From CAKRZE01 sp045617585 (lineage in GTDB: Bacteria > Bacillota > Clostridia > Oscillospirales > CAG-272), in the NCBI GenBank assembly GCA_045617585.1, contig JAZLIW010000064.1:1-26066 (forward strand): 26,066 nucleotides of DNA, in the 5' to 3' direction. This document shows positions 1 through 8,155 of the stretch, piece by piece; position 1 is the first letter of the stretch, and each line of letters starts with the position of its first letter. Made by a program: the position numbers and the translations under genes. The notes beneath the pieces were generated by a model. That model had not been told where the DNA came from. It saw nothing but the letters and a program-made list of their open reading frames with translations, and did no database searches.

Positions 1-810
1 GACCCGCAGGTCTTTGTCCCGGATCTCTACCAGTTCCGCTTCGTCCCGAAGGAGGAAGGCGACGGCATCCGCGTCTTTCTGTACGCGGCGCACGCAGAGT
101 CCATGCGCGGCGACAATAAACTGCTCAGCCGTGACTATCCCGGCGTGCTCGTCGATACGGTCAGAGAAAAGACCGGAGACCGCGGCATCTTCCTGAACAG
201 TGCGATCGGCTGTCTCGTCATGACCGAGGTACAGATCCCCGAGCCCTTCGACGCCGTAAAAAACCGTGACGTCACGGGGACCATGCTTGCCGACCTTGCC
301 ATTTCCATCGAAAACGAAACGCTCCTTCCCCCCTCTCTCACCGTGACCACGGTCGGCGTTGAGCTGCCGCTGGAAAACATCGTCTTCCAGTATTACAAGT
401 TCCTCGGGATCCTCGGTTCCGAGATCAAAGGCGGCGATCCGGACGGCAAATACGTCATGGTGAGCGAGCTTTCCGTGATGAAAATGGGCAAGCTCGCGAT
501 CGCGCTGATCCCGGGTGAGATCTCCCCCGAGCTCGTCCTCGGAAAAGAACTGAAAAACGCGGACCCCGAAGCGCTGAACGTCATCGCCGAAAACGCGGGA
601 TACGAAAAGCTGCTGGTCGTAGGTCTGTGCAACGACGAGGTCGGTTATATCATCCCGCCCTCCCGTTTCCTCCTCAATCCCGACGCGCCCTATATCGACC
701 GCATCCGGGATGAAAACGGTGAAGATCACTACGAAGAGACGAACTCCGTCGGTCCCGAGACCGCGGAAAAGATCGCCGAGGCGTTCCGGAAAGCAATCAG
801 CGGAAACTGA
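1..810 (+). CDS. Ceramidase-like protein (neutral/alkaline ceramidase family), 3' part
   Basis: The reading frame is open from the first base, so the gene begins upstream; 269 residues and a TGA stop are visible. The fragment resembles the second half of the N-terminal domain of neutral/alkaline ceramidases, zinc amidases that hydrolyse ceramide. Visible landmarks are AAHAESM (His31 of the fragment, matching a zinc-ligand His), DYPG, a PGE motif (the Glu ligand region) and NDEVGYI (the Tyr ligand region). The GDVSP motif that carries the catalytic Ser in characterised ceramidases is replaced by SAIGCLV, so ceramidase activity itself is uncertain; many Bacillota members of this family are equally divergent. 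The C-terminal immunoglobulin-like domain of true ceramidases seems absent because the protein stops soon after the GYI motif. The gene ends 18 bases before a bidirectional terminator facing the fucosidase gene. Family fairly sure, substrate unknown. Confidence 0.72.
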   Translation, partial: DPQVFVPDLYQFRFVPKEEGDGIRVFLYAAHAESMRGDNKLLSRDYPGVLVDTVREKTGDRGIFLNSAIGCLVMTEVQIPEPFDAVKNRDVTGTMLADLAISIENETLLPPSLTVTTVGVELPLENIVFQYYKFLGILGSEIKGGDPDGKYVMVSELSVMKMGKLAIALIPGEISPELVLGKELKNADPEALNVIAENAGYEKLLVVGLCNDEVGYIIPPSRFLLNPDAPYIDRIRDENGEDHYEETNSVGPETAEKIAEAFRKAISGN

Positions 811-827
811 TCTCCTGTTTCCGCGAA

Positions 828-876
828 AAAAGCCCGTCCTTCACGGATCCTGACGGTTCCGGAAGAACGGGCTTTT
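828..876. terminator. Bidirectional rho-independent terminator
   Basis: AAAAGCCCGT at 828-837 pairs perfectly with ACGGGCTTTT at 867-876, with a smaller CTTC/GAAG stem inside. T runs flank both sides, so it can stop the ceramidase-like gene (plus) and the fucosidase operon (minus), which converge here. Confidence 0.85.
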
Positions 877-908
877 GGTTTGATCCTGTCTGATCCTGAC
901 GGGCAGGC

Positions 909-2258
909 TCAATCTGCGCTTTCCTTCAGGAAGACCTCGATCACGGGAGAGAGACCGTAGGGCTTCACGGTCGGGAGCGTGAAGACGGTCGTCGGGACGT
1001 CGCAGGAGGAATGGTCCGCCATGTGATCGCTGGCGACCGTGGAGGGCGCTTTGGCACGGTAACGGACCTCACTGCCGTCCGAAAGGAACTGCGCGTATTC
1101 CAGGCGGGAGGCGTCGAGCCCCGGGAACTGGAGCGCACCGAATGGATAGGTCTGGAGGTGGATATAGAGGCGCCTGCCGTCCTCGCTCTGCGTCAGCCGG
1201 GTCCCTTCCGGCGCTTTGAACTCGGGCTCCGCCATCGTGCAGCCGTAGATCGAGCGCCCGTTGACCTTCATCCACGCGCCGTAAGCGTCAAGCGCCTCGG
1301 CAGCGCGGTGATCGAAATAGCCCCTTGAGGTCGGTCCGACGTTCATGATCAGATTTCCGCCGAGGGATACGGTATTGACGAGCATATTGATCAGCATTTC
1401 CGGCGATTTCCACGTGAATTCGTCGCGGTAGTAGCCCCATGAGCCTGAGAAGGTCTGGCAAGCCTCCCAGACGACCTTTTCTCCGGTCTGTTCGTCCTTC
1501 ACCCATTCGACCGGCTGGAACTGCTCGGGCGTCCAGAGATCCTGCGTGAGATCGGCGCGGTTATTGATGATGATCTCCGGCGCGATCGAACGGACGGTTT
1601 CGATCAGTTTTTCGCTCTCCCACTGATCCTTCCCTTTCGCGCCGCCGTACTGCATCCATGCGGGAGCGTTCCACTTTTCCGGATAAGACCAGTCGAGCCA
1701 GAGGATATCGATCTTGCCGTATTTCGTCAGCAGCTCCGTGACCTGATCGCGCATATATTTTGCGTAGACCTTCATATCCCTGCCCCGGTCAAGCTCAGGA
1801 GCGTTCGCGTCGTTGCGGCGGGGATGTAACTTGTCGATCGGGAACATCGGATGGTGCCAGTCGATCAGCGAATAATAGAAGCCGACGCGGATCCCCTCGG
1901 CGCGGAACGCCTCGACGAATTCCTTCACGAGATCGCGCCCGAACGAGGTGTTCGTGATCTTATAGTCGGTAACCGCGGAATCGAAGAGGCAGAACCCGTC
2001 GTGGTGCTTGGTCGTCAGGACCGCGTATTTCATGCCGGCTTTTTTTGCCGTCTTTGCCCATTCGCGCGCGTCGAAAAGATCGGGATCGAAATGATCGAAA
2101 TACTTCTGATATTGCTCTTCGGGCGTGCTCTCGTAGTATTTAACCCATTCGTGACGGGCCGCCATCGCGTAAATGCCGAAGTGGATGAACATACCGAAGC
2201 GGTCCTTGACGAACCACGCGGTATCGCCGGGTGTTTTTTTCGTCTGATAGGATGACAT
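909..2258 (-). CDS. Alpha-L-fucosidase, GH29
   Basis: This 449-residue protein is a GH29 alpha-L-fucosidase, a retaining exo-enzyme that removes fucose from glycans. The catalytic (beta/alpha)8 barrel spans about residues 10-350. Motifs seen: IHFG (residues 25-28), KHHDGF (84-89), DILWLDW (184-190), whose Asp189 is the expected nucleophile, WEACQTFSGSWGY (264-276), and GGNLIMNVGPT (300-310). A small beta-sandwich tail follows. There is no signal peptide, so it should act in the cytoplasm on imported fucosides. A GAGGAGG ribosome binding site precedes the ATG at 2256-2258. It is the last gene of a three-gene operon and starts 12 bases after the GDPD stop codon. The acid/base Glu of GH29 is poorly conserved and cannot be fixed by eye. 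Confidence 0.95.
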   Translation of the reverse strand: MSSYQTKKTPGDTAWFVKDRFGMFIHFGIYAMAARHEWVKYYESTPEEQYQKYFDHFDPDLFDAREWAKTAKKAGMKYAVLTTKHHDGFCLFDSAVTDYKITNTSFGRDLVKEFVEAFRAEGIRVGFYYSLIDWHHPMFPIDKLHPRRNDANAPELDRGRDMKVYAKYMRDQVTELLTKYGKIDILWLDWSYPEKWNAPAWMQYGGAKGKDQWESEKLIETVRSIAPEIIINNRADLTQDLWTPEQFQPVEWVKDEQTGEKVVWEACQTFSGSWGYYRDEFTWKSPEMLINMLVNTVSLGGNLIMNVGPTSRGYFDHRAAEALDAYGAWMKVNGRSIYGCTMAEPEFKAPEGTRLTQSEDGRRLYIHLQTYPFGALQFPGLDASRLEYAQFLSDGSEVRYRAKAPSTVASDHMADHSSCDVPTTVFTLPTVKPYGLSPVIEVFLKESAD

Positions 2259-2270
2259 ATTGTTTCCTCC

Positions 2271-3101
2271 TCAATCGGGCTTTCTGCCCGTTTTCGTCAG
2301 GTAATCACGGCAGAGCCACAGCCAGTCGGTCTGGATGACGTCAAAGCCGCGGTCGGCGAGCCAGCCCCAGCCGCGTCCGGGGTCTCCGATCACGGAGACG
2401 TCGTCGTTGTGCCAGGCGGAAAGCACCGTCTTATAGTTATATACGATCGCGTTGGACCATACAAGTTTCCCTTCCGAGTGCATCATGTCAATGAATTCGG
2501 GTGATGCGACCGGCATCCCTTCGTCTGTGAACAGGACCTCCGCTCCGACGTAATTGATATTTCTCCGGTTCAGTTCGTCGTGGACCGCGTTTTCTTCCTT
2601 TACGATCGGCATATAGGCAAAGTCGGGGGCGTATTCCTCGACCGCGTCGAAATACTGCGGCTTCGGTGACGTCTTGATCAGGATCTGATCCTCCATCCCG
2701 AGGCGGCGGACAAGAGCGGATATCTCCGCCGGATGCTCCCAGAACTTGTCGATATTGACGATCGCCTTTCCACGCAGCAGGATCAGCGCTTCCTCCAGCG
2801 TCGGGATCAGGTACTGCGTGCGGACGAGGTCACAGTTGGACTGCGGGAACTGACGCACGACGCCTGCGGGATAATGCCGGATCGAATCGTTCATGCGAAG
2901 ATGCACCTTTTCCATCCCCGGATGCTGGACGAAGAGAACGCCGTCCTCACTCATATCGGCATCCAGCTCCACGATCTCCGCCTTCATTTTAACGGCTGCC
3001 TGAAATGCGGCAAGCGAGTTGCAGGGGATATTGCCGCCGCAGACGCCGCGATGCGCGGCAAGCAGAACGCCTTTTTCTTTTCTTGCTTCGAGTAAATTCA
3101 T
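2271..3101 (-). CDS. Glycerophosphodiester phosphodiesterase family protein
   Basis: The 276-residue protein has the GDPD TIM-barrel signature: AAHRG with His17-Arg18, Asn28 of the N-S-x-x-A-F motif, VELDAD with Glu45 and Asp47 (metal ligands), and QHP with His60 (catalytic). The family hydrolyses glycerophosphodiesters from phospholipid breakdown to glycerol-3-phosphate and an alcohol, usually needing a divalent metal. No signal peptide or membrane segment is seen. It starts one base after the stop of the upstream esterase, and its GAGGTG ribosome binding site lies inside the esterase's last codons, so translation is probably coupled. The C-terminal part (about 130-276) is more divergent than in UgpQ, so the substrate could be a related cyclic or sugar phosphodiester. 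Confidence 0.88.
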   Translation of the reverse strand: MNLLEARKEKGVLLAAHRGVCGGNIPCNSLAAFQAAVKMKAEIVELDADMSEDGVLFVQHPGMEKVHLRMNDSIRHYPAGVVRQFPQSNCDLVRTQYLIPTLEEALILLRGKAIVNIDKFWEHPAEISALVRRLGMEDQILIKTSPKPQYFDAVEEYAPDFAYMPIVKEENAVHDELNRRNINYVGAEVLFTDEGMPVASPEFIDMMHSEGKLVWSNAIVYNYKTVLSAWHNDDVSVIGDPGRGWGWLADRGFDVIQTDWLWLCRDYLTKTGRKPD

Positions 3102-3102
3102 T

Positions 3103-3966
3103 TTATTTCACCTCAGGAGCAAATCTACGCACGAACTCAGTCAGTATCTTCTGCGTTCCCTCGAAATCGGGATCAGAGGTCTTCCCTTCGACCATCGGCT
3201 CAAAGCAGTGTCCGCCGTAGACCGAGCCGCAGAGCTCACAGGGCGCGCCGACCGAACGGCATTTTTCATAGAACCGGACGCTGCTTTCCGCGTAGACGAG
3301 ATTATCGTGCGTACCGTAGATCATCAGCGTCGGGACGGAAAGAGGCGTGATATAGTCGTAAGGTGAGCCGCGGTGCGCGGAAAGCGCGTAATCGTCCTTC
3401 GGGAACAGATATTCCGTCCCGAACGGATCGGGCAGGAAGCCGACGGAATCCTTCCACAGGATCGTGGGGGCGGAAAGAGGCGCCGACGCGACGACGCGGA
3501 AGCGGTCCTTCACGGCGTCATACGGTGAATCAACGGTAAACGCCTCCTGCGGCGCGAGCGCCATCATCAGCGCGAGATGCCCGCCCGCGGAGTGACCCGA
3601 GGTCACGATCCTGTCGGTATCGATGCCGAGCACTTTACGGAACTTGGCAAGATATCTCGCGGCATCCATGACGTCGGAGATCACGGTGTCCATCGTCACG
3701 TGATTTTCCGCGACGGTACGGTATTCCAGAGAAGCCACCGCCCAGCCCTCGTTCCGCAGCGCCTCACAAGAGAGCGCGGAAAAGCCGAGCATATCCTCCG
3801 GCACGGCGACGTTCCAGCCGCCGCCGGGGATAATGAGGTAAACGGGTGCGGCGTCCCATACCTTTTTCAGCGGTTCCCGGAATAGAAGCCTGACGTTTCT
3901 TTCCTTCGTGTATTTGTAAACGAGCGCGTCGGAACCCGCGCCGAGCGGTCTGTCGTAGCGTTTCAT
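3103..3966 (-). CDS. Alpha/beta-hydrolase esterase (BD-FAE/acetyl-esterase like)
   Basis: The 287-residue protein has an alpha/beta-hydrolase fold of the carbohydrate-esterase/HSL-like type. IPGGGW (residues 46-51) is the oxyanion-hole loop, GHSAGGH (124-130) is the nucleophile elbow with Ser126, YGTHD (217-221) gives Asp221, and GGHCF (251-255) gives His253. Relatives remove acetyl or feruloyl groups from polysaccharides or act as small-ester carboxylesterases. No signal peptide is visible, so it is probably cytoplasmic. It is the first gene of the operon with the GDPD and GH29 genes, which fits removing ester groups from imported glycans, but the substrate is inference. An AGAAAGGAT ribosome binding site precedes the ATG, and a minus-strand promoter is at 4031-4059. 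Confidence 0.88.
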   Translation of the reverse strand: MKRYDRPLGAGSDALVYKYTKERNVRLLFREPLKKVWDAAPVYLIIPGGGWNVAVPEDMLGFSALSCEALRNEGWAVASLEYRTVAENHVTMDTVISDVMDAARYLAKFRKVLGIDTDRIVTSGHSAGGHLALMMALAPQEAFTVDSPYDAVKDRFRVVASAPLSAPTILWKDSVGFLPDPFGTEYLFPKDDYALSAHRGSPYDYITPLSVPTLMIYGTHDNLVYAESSVRFYEKCRSVGAPCELCGSVYGGHCFEPMVEGKTSDPDFEGTQKILTEFVRRFAPEVK

Positions 3967-4030
3967 CCGATGTATCCTTTCTGCTTCCCTTATTCATATA
4001 CCCGGACCGACGTAGCCGGGTCTTGTTTTC

Positions 4031-4059
4031 ATTATAGCCGAAAACGTCGGAATTTTCAA
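4031..4059 (-). promoter_or_regulatory. Sigma-A promoter of the esterase-GDPD-fucosidase operon
   Basis: On the minus strand TTGAAA (4059-4054) and TATAAT (4036-4031) are separated by exactly 17 bases. It lies 65 bases upstream of the esterase start codon and is divergent from the lipase promoter. Confidence 0.8.
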
Positions 4060-4086
4060 GGTGTTTTTGTTTTTTCGGTCAAAAGA

Positions 4087-4115
4087 TTGACAAAGCGGGC
4101 GTTTTGTGGCATAAT
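4087..4115 (+). promoter_or_regulatory. Sigma-A promoter of the lipase gene
   Basis: TTGACA at 4087-4092 and CATAAT at 4110-4115 are 17 bases apart. The lipase ribosome binding site AGGAGG is at 4137-4142. The promoter excludes an upstream in-frame TTG at 4104 as the start, because that codon falls between the -35 and -10 boxes. Confidence 0.82.
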
Positions 4116-4151
4116 AATGTTGGATCATTAACGTTCAGGAGGCGAATGAAA

Positions 4152-5504
4152 ATGGAAAAAGACCGGTATTTTTCCCGGTATTATCTCCCGCTTTTCCTTT
4201 CCCTTCTTCTGATCCCTTCTGCCTCTCTCTATACGCTGTCCATCTGTATCCCGTCGTGGTTTCCGCAGGGCTTTACCGTCCTTATCGTCACTGCGGTCAC
4301 CGTCAACCTGATCCCGATCCTCTTCAGTATCGGTTTCTCGTCCTTCCGTCTCCGCGTCCTCGGTCACGGGCTGACAGTTCTGCGCACCTTTCTGTATTCC
4401 TCGATCGGAACGACGCTGCTTCACCTGATGCTGGCGCCATTCCTGCTCCCTGACGACTGGAAGAGTTTTCTGATCGGCGCCGCGATCTGCCTCGGGATCG
4501 AAGGGATCACCTTCTGGAACGGGATCACTGCCGTGTATCTCACCTCGGTCGGACTCGGCATCCGGACGCGCGTCGCCTGCTTCTTCCTCGGTCTCGTGCC
4601 GATCGTCAACGTCCTCTGTCTTTTCCGCATCATCCGTACCGTCGATTACGAGCTGCGGACCGAGCGTGACAGAGTCGACCGCAACAAGGAAAGAAAAAGC
4701 AGGCAGATCTGCCGCACGAAATATCCGATCCTGCTCGTCCACGGAGTCTTCTTCCGTGATTTCCGCTTCATCTCCTATTGGGGCAGGATCCCGAAGGAAC
4801 TGGAAAAGAACGGCGCGAAGATATATTACGGCAACCACGATTCGGCAGAGCCGGTCGCCGTTTCCGCCGCGCACCTCGCGGAACGCATCCGTCAGATCGC
4901 TGCGGAGACGGGATGTGAAAAGGTCAATATCATTGCCCATTCCAAGGGCGGTCTCGACTGCCGCTGCGCGATCCACAACGAGGGCGTCGCACCGCTCGTC
5001 GCCTCTCTGACGACGATCAACACACCGCACCGGGGCTGTCTGTTTGCCGATTATCTTTTGAAAAAAACAGACCCCGATTTCAAAAAGCGCGTTGCCGACG
5101 CTTATAACGCCGCCGCGCGGAAGCTCGGTGACCGGGAACCCGATTTTCTCTCCGCCGTCGCAGACCTGACCGACGAAAAATGCCGTGCGTACGACAGCGA
5201 ATGGACGAAACCGGAGGGGATCCTCTGCCGCAGCGTCGGCTCCGTTATCAATCACCCCTCGTCGAACGTCTTCCCACTCAACCTGACCTATCACGTTGCC
5301 GCGCACTTCGACGGGCAGAACGACGGTCTGGTCTCGGAGTCCTCGTTCCGCTTCGGTGACGAATACACCTTCCTCCGCATCCAGGGGAAACGAGGCATTT
5401 CCCACGCCGATATCATCGACCTGAGCCGTGCGGATTTCCCGGGCTTTGACGTGACCGAATTCTACGTCGGGCTCGTCTCCGATCTGAAGGACCGCGGTCT
5501 CTGA
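4152..5504 (+). CDS. Membrane-anchored triacylglycerol lipase-like protein
   Basis: The 450-residue protein joins an N-terminal membrane part to a C-terminal lipase. Residues 10-161 hold about five hydrophobic helices (roughly 10-34, 40-62, 73-99, 105-130, 140-161). A charged linker (165-190) leads to an alpha/beta-hydrolase: PILLVHG (192-198), AHSKGGLD (262-269) with nucleophile Ser264, HFDGQNDG (385-392) with a likely acid Asp391, and ISHAD (416-420) with His418. HSKGGLD and NTPHRG are typical of bacterial class I/II lipases and acyl-esterases. AGGAGG at 4137-4142 favours the ATG at 4152 (9-base spacing) over the ATG at 4146 (3 bases). The next gene, ahcY, is 46 bases downstream without a convincing terminator. 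The side of the membrane on which the lipase lies cannot be told from sequence. Confidence 0.85.
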   Translation: MEKDRYFSRYYLPLFLSLLLIPSASLYTLSICIPSWFPQGFTVLIVTAVTVNLIPILFSIGFSSFRLRVLGHGLTVLRTFLYSSIGTTLLHLMLAPFLLPDDWKSFLIGAAICLGIEGITFWNGITAVYLTSVGLGIRTRVACFFLGLVPIVNVLCLFRIIRTVDYELRTERDRVDRNKERKSRQICRTKYPILLVHGVFFRDFRFISYWGRIPKELEKNGAKIYYGNHDSAEPVAVSAAHLAERIRQIAAETGCEKVNIIAHSKGGLDCRCAIHNEGVAPLVASLTTINTPHRGCLFADYLLKKTDPDFKKRVADAYNAAARKLGDREPDFLSAVADLTDEKCRAYDSEWTKPEGILCRSVGSVINHPSSNVFPLNLTYHVAAHFDGQNDGLVSESSFRFGDEYTFLRIQGKRGISHADIIDLSRADFPGFDVTEFYVGLVSDLKDRGL

Positions 5505-5550
5505 TGATAGGTATCGTTTTCATCATTACATAAACTGGAGATAAATTGAA

Positions 5551-6792
5551 ATGAGTGACATCCTGAACCCCGCTCTTGCCCCTTCCGGGTACGATAAGAT
5601 CAACTGGGTCGCGTCCTATATGCCGATCCTCAACAAGATCAAAAAGGAATTTGAAGAGAAAAAGCCGCTTGCCGGAAAACGCGTTGCCATGTCCATCCAC
5701 CTTGAAGCAAAGACCGCGTATCTCGCCATGACGCTGAAGGCCGCGGGTGCCGAGGTCGCGGTGACCGGATGCAATCCGCTTTCCACGCAGGACGACGTTG
5801 CCGCCGCCCTTTACGATCAGGGCTTTGAGGTCAACGCGCGTCACGGCGTCACGATGGAGGAATACGAAGAGCACCTGAAAAAGACGCTTTCGATCCGTCC
5901 TCATCTGATGATCGACGACGGCGGGGACCTGACCTCTCTGCTCCACGGCGAGTGCGCCGATTACGCCTCCGACCTGATCGGCGGCTGTGAGGAAACGACG
6001 ACCGGGATCCACCGTCTCTTCGCCAGACAAGCGCAGGGGCAGCTCCTCTTCCCGATGATCGACGTCAACGACGCGGACTGCAAGCATCTCTTTGACAACC
6101 GTTACGGGACCGGTCAGTCAACGCTGGACGGCATCATGAATTCCACCAATCTGATCATCGCCGGAAAGACCGTGGTCGTCGGCGGCTACGGCTGGTGCGG
6201 CAAGGGTCTTGCCATGCGTGCCAAGGGAATGGGCGCCGTGGTCGTCGTCACCGAGGTCGATCCGATCAAGGCGATCGAAGCGGTCATGGACGGCTTCACC
6301 GTGCTCCCGATGGACGAAGCGGCGAAGGAAGGCGATCTGTTCGTCACCCTGACCGGGTGCAAAGACGTCATCCGCGGCGCGCATTTTGACAGCATGAAGG
6401 ACGGCGTCCTGCTTGCCAACTCCGGACATTTCGACGTTGAGATCAATAAATCCGATCTGGAAGCGCGCGCGGTCCGTGTCTGGCAGAGAAAGCCGAATAT
6501 CGTCGGCTACGAAATGAAGGACGGCAGGATCCTCAATCTGCTCGCGGAGGGGCGGCTGGTCAACCTTGCCGCAGGAAACGGACATCCTGCCGAGATCATG
6601 GATATGTCCTTCGGCATTCAGGCAAAATCGATCGCTTACCTTGCGGCAAACGCCGGGAAGCTCGAAAACCGCGTCTATCAGGTCCCGCGTGAGATCGACC
6701 GCGAGGTCGCGGCGATCAAGCTCTCCGCGCTCGGCATCTCGATCGACCGTCTCAGCGAGGAGCAGACGGCATATCTTGCCGCGTTCAACTGA
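5551..6792 (+). CDS. ahcY: Adenosylhomocysteinase
   Basis: The 413-residue protein is S-adenosylhomocysteine hydrolase, a cytosolic NAD-dependent enzyme that reversibly splits S-adenosylhomocysteine to adenosine and homocysteine, clearing the product of methyltransferases. Landmarks: SIHLEAKTA (48-56), CNPLSTQDDVAAAL (74-87), GGCEETTTGIHRL (144-156), DADCKHLFDNRYGTG (174-188) with the substrate-binding Lys178 and Asp182, and the NAD loop GYGWCGKG (212-219). The length is that of the shorter bacterial/archaeal form without the roughly 40-residue insertion. The C-terminus ends LAAFN rather than the Lys-x-x-x-Tyr-Arg-Tyr end of eukaryotic enzymes. A GGAG ribosome binding site precedes the ATG. 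It may be transcribed with the lipase upstream and the glycosyltransferase 41 bases downstream; no SAM or SAH riboswitch was recognised in the 46-base gap. Confidence 0.96.
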   Translation: MSDILNPALAPSGYDKINWVASYMPILNKIKKEFEEKKPLAGKRVAMSIHLEAKTAYLAMTLKAAGAEVAVTGCNPLSTQDDVAAALYDQGFEVNARHGVTMEEYEEHLKKTLSIRPHLMIDDGGDLTSLLHGECADYASDLIGGCEETTTGIHRLFARQAQGQLLFPMIDVNDADCKHLFDNRYGTGQSTLDGIMNSTNLIIAGKTVVVGGYGWCGKGLAMRAKGMGAVVVVTEVDPIKAIEAVMDGFTVLPMDEAAKEGDLFVTLTGCKDVIRGAHFDSMKDGVLLANSGHFDVEINKSDLEARAVRVWQRKPNIVGYEMKDGRILNLLAEGRLVNLAAGNGHPAEIMDMSFGIQAKSIAYLAANAGKLENRVYQVPREIDREVAAIKLSALGISIDRLSEEQTAYLAAFN

Positions 6793-6833
6793 CCGGATCG
6801 GATTTCCGTTCCGCGTCGGACTGAGGTGACACG

Positions 6834-8027
6834 GTGAAAAAGAAAAAACTCCTCGTCGTCGGCATCCGGATGGAACCCGCGGGGACCGAAAGAGCGCTCC
6901 TTTCCCTGTTTGACGCCATAGACGAACGGCAATACGACGTCACGCTCCTTCTTGCGCGCAAAGAAGGACTGCTCCTGCCGCTTCTTCCTTCTTGGATCCG
7001 GGTATGCGATATGGGAAAGGACGGAGAGCTCTTTCTCCTTTCGGCGCAGAACGCGCTCCCGCTCCTATTCCGGTTCCTTCTGCGTCATCCCACGTCGTTT
7101 CCGGCGATCACGGGAAGCTTTTTCCGTCAGGCGCTGCTGCCTGAAACGAGACGGGAGGAAGCGGCAAAGCTATTTGTCCGTTTGATGAAACGGTATCTTC
7201 TTCCCTTTGAGCCGGAAGAGCGGTACGACGCCGTTCTTGCCTTTTACGGCGGCAGGACCGTCCCGTACGCCTGCGAAAAGGTCCGTGCCGGTCAGACCGT
7301 CGCGTGGCAGCACTTCACCTACGCGCCGGAAGACGGGTCGCCGGAAGACGATCGTTCCTATTTTGAAAAGGCTGACCGGATCGCCGCCGTTTCGGCGCCG
7401 GTACGGGACAGCCTTCTTTCCGTTTTTCCGTCGCTTTCGGAAAAGACCGCTGTCGTTCCCAATCTTCTTGACGTTTCCATGCTCCGGCGGCTTGCCGGGA
7501 CCGGAGAAAAACTGCCGTCAAGGGGGATCCCGCTTCTGACAGTTTCCCGGATCAGCGTCAGAAAGGGCGTCGACCGGATCCCGTTCGTTCTTTCGGCGCT
7601 GGTCGAACGCGGTCACGACATCTTCTGGTACGTCGTCGGAAAGGATGAAGGAGATCAAAAGGCGATGCTGCGGGAAGCGGTCCGACTCGGCGTAGCGGAC
7701 CGGCTGATCTTTCCGGGTCCGACCGCGAATCCGTACGGATATTACGCGTCGGCACGTCTTTTCATCCTGCCCTCCGACAAGGAAGGATATCCCGTTTCCG
7801 TAGAGGAAGCAAAGGCGCTGGGGCTGCCATCAGTCGTTCTTCCCTACGGTGCGGCGAAAGAGCAGTTGCGGGACGGCAGATACGGTATCGTCACAAACGA
7901 TATCACCGACGCCGTCGACGCACTTTTGAAGGATGAAAAACGCCGTCTTGAGATCATACGGGCGCTTAAGGAGATCGGAACGCCGTCCCCGGAAGACGCG
8001 GACGTCCTCGGCAAACTGATTGTGTAA
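6834..8027 (+). CDS. Glycosyltransferase family 4 protein
   Basis: The 397-residue protein is a GT-B glycosyltransferase of the GT4 (Glycos_transf_1) type. The N-terminal Rossmann half begins KLLVVGIRMEPAGTER, a variant of the usual GGxE/TER acceptor loop. The C-terminal half has TVSRISVRKGVD (236-247) and the E-x7-E motif in DKEGYPVSVEEAKALG (315-330), with Glu317 and Glu325 contacting the nucleotide sugar. No membrane helix is visible; such enzymes work at the cytoplasmic face building capsule, exopolysaccharide or glycolipid. The start is GTG at 6834, preceded by GAGGTGA at 6823-6829. It follows ahcY by 41 bases, with no other polysaccharide genes nearby, so the donor and acceptor sugars are unknown. 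Confidence 0.9.
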   Translation: MKKKKLLVVGIRMEPAGTERALLSLFDAIDERQYDVTLLLARKEGLLLPLLPSWIRVCDMGKDGELFLLSAQNALPLLFRFLLRHPTSFPAITGSFFRQALLPETRREEAAKLFVRLMKRYLLPFEPEERYDAVLAFYGGRTVPYACEKVRAGQTVAWQHFTYAPEDGSPEDDRSYFEKADRIAAVSAPVRDSLLSVFPSLSEKTAVVPNLLDVSMLRRLAGTGEKLPSRGIPLLTVSRISVRKGVDRIPFVLSALVERGHDIFWYVVGKDEGDQKAMLREAVRLGVADRLIFPGPTANPYGYYASARLFILPSDKEGYPVSVEEAKALGLPSVVLPYGAAKEQLRDGRYGIVTNDITDAVDALLKDEKRRLEIIRALKEIGTPSPEDADVLGKLIV

Positions 8028-8053
8028 ATAATTTATGAACTTCCAAAAATCAC

Positions 8054-8082
8054 TTGCAATCGCAACGACTCCCTGCTATAAT
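8054..8082 (+). promoter_or_regulatory. Sigma-A promoter of rplS
   Basis: TTGCAA at 8054-8059 and TATAAT at 8077-8082 are 17 bases apart. It starts 27 bases after the glycosyltransferase stop codon and gives a leader of about 65 bases before rplS. Confidence 0.82.
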
Positions 8083-8097
8083 TGAAATGTTGCAATA

Positions 8098-8133
8098 CGG
8101 GTGGTCCTCTGCGAAGCTCTGCACGAACATCCG
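8098..8133 (+). promoter_or_regulatory. Candidate rplS leader hairpin
   Basis: In the rplS 5' leader CGGGTG (8098-8103) can pair with CATCCG (8128-8133), with a possible inner TGC/GCA helix (8110-8112 with 8121-8123). Ribosomal protein L19 leaders that autoregulate are known in Bacillota. Whether this belongs to that RNA family cannot be decided by eye; the stem is short. Confidence 0.35.
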
Positions 8134-8155
8134 AAAATAATAATGGAGGCCAATC

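Noticed and set aside
4104..4151. Upstream TTG start for the lipase
   Set aside because: The TTG lies between the -35 and -10 promoter boxes, and the ribosome binding site is downstream at 4137-4142.
4128..5405. Long minus-strand frame (425 codons) opposite the lipase gene
   Set aside because: It is rich in Asp, Glu, Arg and Gly from antisense high-GC codons, has no domain resemblance, and the plus strand encodes a clear lipase.
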